NCBI GenBank assembly: GCA_031270425.1
Contig: JAISXQ010000063.1
Coordinates: 1 to 7,048 of the forward strand
Reading direction: 5' to 3'
DNA length: 7,048 nucleotides
Origin: Prevotellaceae bacterium
GTDB lineage: Bacteria; Bacteroidota; Bacteroidia; Bacteroidales; Paludibacteraceae
A program made the translations under genes and the position numbers. The notes under the pieces are model-generated. The model searched no databases, had not been told where the DNA came from, and was given only the letters and a program-made list of their open reading frames with translations. Below, one piece after another: positions 6,637 to 7,048 of this stretch. Within the stretch, counting starts at the first letter, position 1; every line of letters begins with the position of its first letter.

Positions 6637-6708
6637 GATTTTTTCATAGTATTAGATTTAAGGTTAACAAGAAAGATTGGTTGTCGAGCGAGACAACCTT
6701 CTTTTTTT
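6637..6708 (+). ncRNA. Candidate free-standing small RNA, about 72 nt
   Basis: The unit runs from the predicted start (about 6637) through an A/T-rich body containing TATTAGATTTAAGGTTAAC to an intrinsic terminator ending in seven Ts at 6702-6708. It has its own promoter and terminator. It contains no evident open frame, and the next gene to the right is on the opposite strand, so it is not an mRNA leader for anything visible. The body resembles sequence I associate with other Bacteroidales intergenic regions, but that is unverified recollection. It could be a trans-acting regulator or a remnant leader whose gene was lost. Confidence 0.5.
6672..6708 (+). terminator. Intrinsic terminator of the small-RNA candidate
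   Basis: GGTTGTC (6679-6685) pairs perfectly with GACAACC (6692-6698) around a 6-nt loop. AAAG (6672-6675) can also pair with CTTT (6701-6704) across a small internal loop. A run of seven Ts follows at 6702-6708. Confidence 0.85.
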
Positions 6709-6776
6709 ATACATACTCGAAAAAAACATCCTCTCCCTGATCAAACAAAATCATTTGACCTTTCCTGTTTAAACTT

Positions 6777-6872
6777 TTCCCAAAAGTAATTTATCCACGA
6801 ATTACACGAATTTACACGAAAATAATATTGACTACGTCGAACGTTGTTTCGTGGATAAATTACTTTTGGGAA
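6777..6872. repeat. Perfect 25-bp inverted repeat with 46-nt loop
   Basis: Bases 6777-6801 (TTCCCAAAAG through CCACGAA) are the exact reverse complement of 6848-6872. The loop (6802-6847) contains two tandem TTACACGAA units, and the left arm's own end, TCCACGAA, resembles a third. CACGAA-type repeats of this kind look like a dispersed intergenic repeat rather than a gene. Confidence 0.9.
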
Positions 6873-6876
6873 CTTA

Positions 6877-6909
6877 AACTTTTCCAAAGTTCCGAACTTT
6901 GGAAAAGTT
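6877..6909. repeat. Perfect 16-bp palindrome with a one-base centre
   Basis: AACTTTTCCAAAGTTC (6877-6892) and GAACTTTGGAAAAGTT (6894-6909) are exact reverse complements separated only by C6893. As RNA the innermost pairs must open to form a loop; as DNA it is a near-ideal cruciform or a binding site for a dimeric protein. Confidence 0.9.
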
Positions 6910-6958
6910 AAAACAGGACAGTGCAACGTAAGAACGCTCTTACGTTGCACTGTCCTGT
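6903..6958 (-). terminator. 21-bp hairpin, probable terminator of the minus-strand gene
   Basis: Bases 6913-6933 and 6938-6958 are perfectly complementary over 21 bp around the 4-nt loop ACGC. On the minus strand the stem is followed by TTTTAACTTTT (6913-6903), a U-rich tail. It lies 23 bases beyond the stop codon of the minus-strand gene. On the plus strand the stem is followed by Cs, so it acts as a terminator only leftward. The stem is much longer than a terminator needs. Confidence 0.65.
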
Positions 6959-6981
6959 CCCCCTTTAGGGGTTAGGGGTTT
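6959..6981. repeat. GC-rich AGGGGTTAGGGG motif next to a stop codon
   Basis: CCCCCTTTAGGGG (6959-6971) is a small palindrome and continues as TTAGGGG (6972-6978), so AGGGG occurs twice. Read on the minus strand it begins immediately after the TAG of the minus-strand gene. A related motif, AACCCCCTAAATCCCC, occurs in the opposite orientation at 6531-6546, at the end of the phosphoesterase gene. Confidence 0.6.
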
Positions 6982-7048
6982 CTATCTGAATACGATAGCC
7001 GTAATCACATCGCTTCCCACATGATTGTTCAGTGCATTTTTGATTTCT
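6982..7048 (-). CDS. C-terminal end of a DUF721/DciA-type protein (partial)
   Basis: On the minus strand an open frame enters from the right edge and stops at TAG (6984-6982). The 21 visible residues end NNHVGSDVITAIVFR. The pattern of a charged helix, a short Gly turn, then I-x-x-I-V-F-R and stop strongly resembles the end of the short DUF721 proteins of Bacteroidota, which are about 95-100 aa. DUF721 includes DciA, which helps load the replicative helicase; the role of this version is inferred only. The N-terminal part lies outside the window, so the family call rests on about a fifth of the protein. Confidence 0.6.
   Translation of the reverse strand, partial: EIKNALNNHVGSDVITAIVFR

Larger units (their letters stand above)
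6760..6921. repeat. Outer inverted repeat enclosing the palindrome cluster
   Basis: Bases 6760-6780 are the reverse complement of 6901-6921 at 19 of 21 positions. The core CCTGTTTAAACTTTTCC (6764-6780) matches with one mismatch. The right arm overlaps both the 16-bp palindrome (right half) and the 21-bp hairpin (left arm), so those pairings exclude each other. Bases 6769-6780 also recur as a direct repeat at 6874-6885. Confidence 0.85.
6552..6981. other. Convergent intergenic region with small-RNA candidate and palindrome cluster
   Basis: This 430-bp gap lies between two converging genes and has no credible protein-coding gene. From left to right it holds an AT-rich stretch with a promoter, a candidate small RNA with its terminator, a plain stretch (6710-6759), nested inverted repeats (6760-6958), and a GC-rich motif next to the stop codon of the minus-strand gene. 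The individual parts are listed separately. Confidence 0.8.

Noticed and set aside
6791..6820. CRISPR-like direct repeats
   Set aside because: The units are only about 10 bp, adjacent and without spacers, and no cas gene is present.
6741..6950. Minus-strand open frame of 69 codons across the palindrome cluster
   Set aside because: It consists of translated inverted repeats, has no recognisable domain or ribosome binding site, and the repeats explain the sequence better.
6531..6981. Whole gap as a classical insertion sequence
   Set aside because: The bracketing GC-rich motifs are only loosely similar, one lies inside a gene end, no target duplication is seen and there is no transposase.

Overview
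The window looks like a chromosomal segment of a Bacteroidota bacterium, most likely Bacteroidales. Five things support this: promoter elements of the form TAnnTTTG (the Bacteroidota primary-sigma -7 box) sit upstream of most transcription units; Shine-Dalgarno sites are weak or absent; intergenic DNA is AT-rich; the trigger factor has a divergent middle domain; and the OmpA lipoprotein and DUF721-type tail resemble those common in the phylum. Species cannot be named from sequence alone.

Layout. Positions 1-127 hold a possible gene tail and the promoter of a secreted SGNH/GDSL hydrolase (128-835, +), which ends at a clear intrinsic terminator. Trigger factor tig (986-2344, +) follows with its own promoter. 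An AT-rich 299-bp spacer leads to tRNA-Lys(CUU) (2644-2716, +). A YiaD-like OmpA lipoprotein (2770-3462, +) begins 53 bp later, with no terminator seen between the two. A strong bidirectional terminator (3499-3535) separates it from a convergent bifunctional (p)ppGpp synthetase/hydrolase of the Rel/SpoT type (3597-5852, -). A divergent promoter region then drives rel leftward and a YfcE-like metallophosphoesterase (6048-6551, +) rightward. The last 67 bases hold the C-terminal end of a minus-strand gene that looks like a DUF721/DciA-type protein.

The convergent gap 6552-6981 is the most unusual part. It holds a candidate free-standing small RNA, with a perfect -7 box and a terminator hairpin about 50 nt further on but no gene behind it. 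Next comes a dense cluster of near-perfect inverted repeats (6760-6958), some of which are mutually exclusive because they share arms. A GC-rich motif occurs at the ends of both flanking genes.

The coding genes are mostly housekeeping: envelope (OmpA lipoprotein, secreted esterase-like enzyme), protein folding (trigger factor), translation (tRNA-Lys) and stringent response (Rel). They do not form one pathway, and most have their own promoter. No defence system, prophage, CRISPR array or transposase is visible. The novel material is the non-coding architecture, chiefly 6552-6981 and a heptamer tandem repeat just upstream of the phosphoesterase start.
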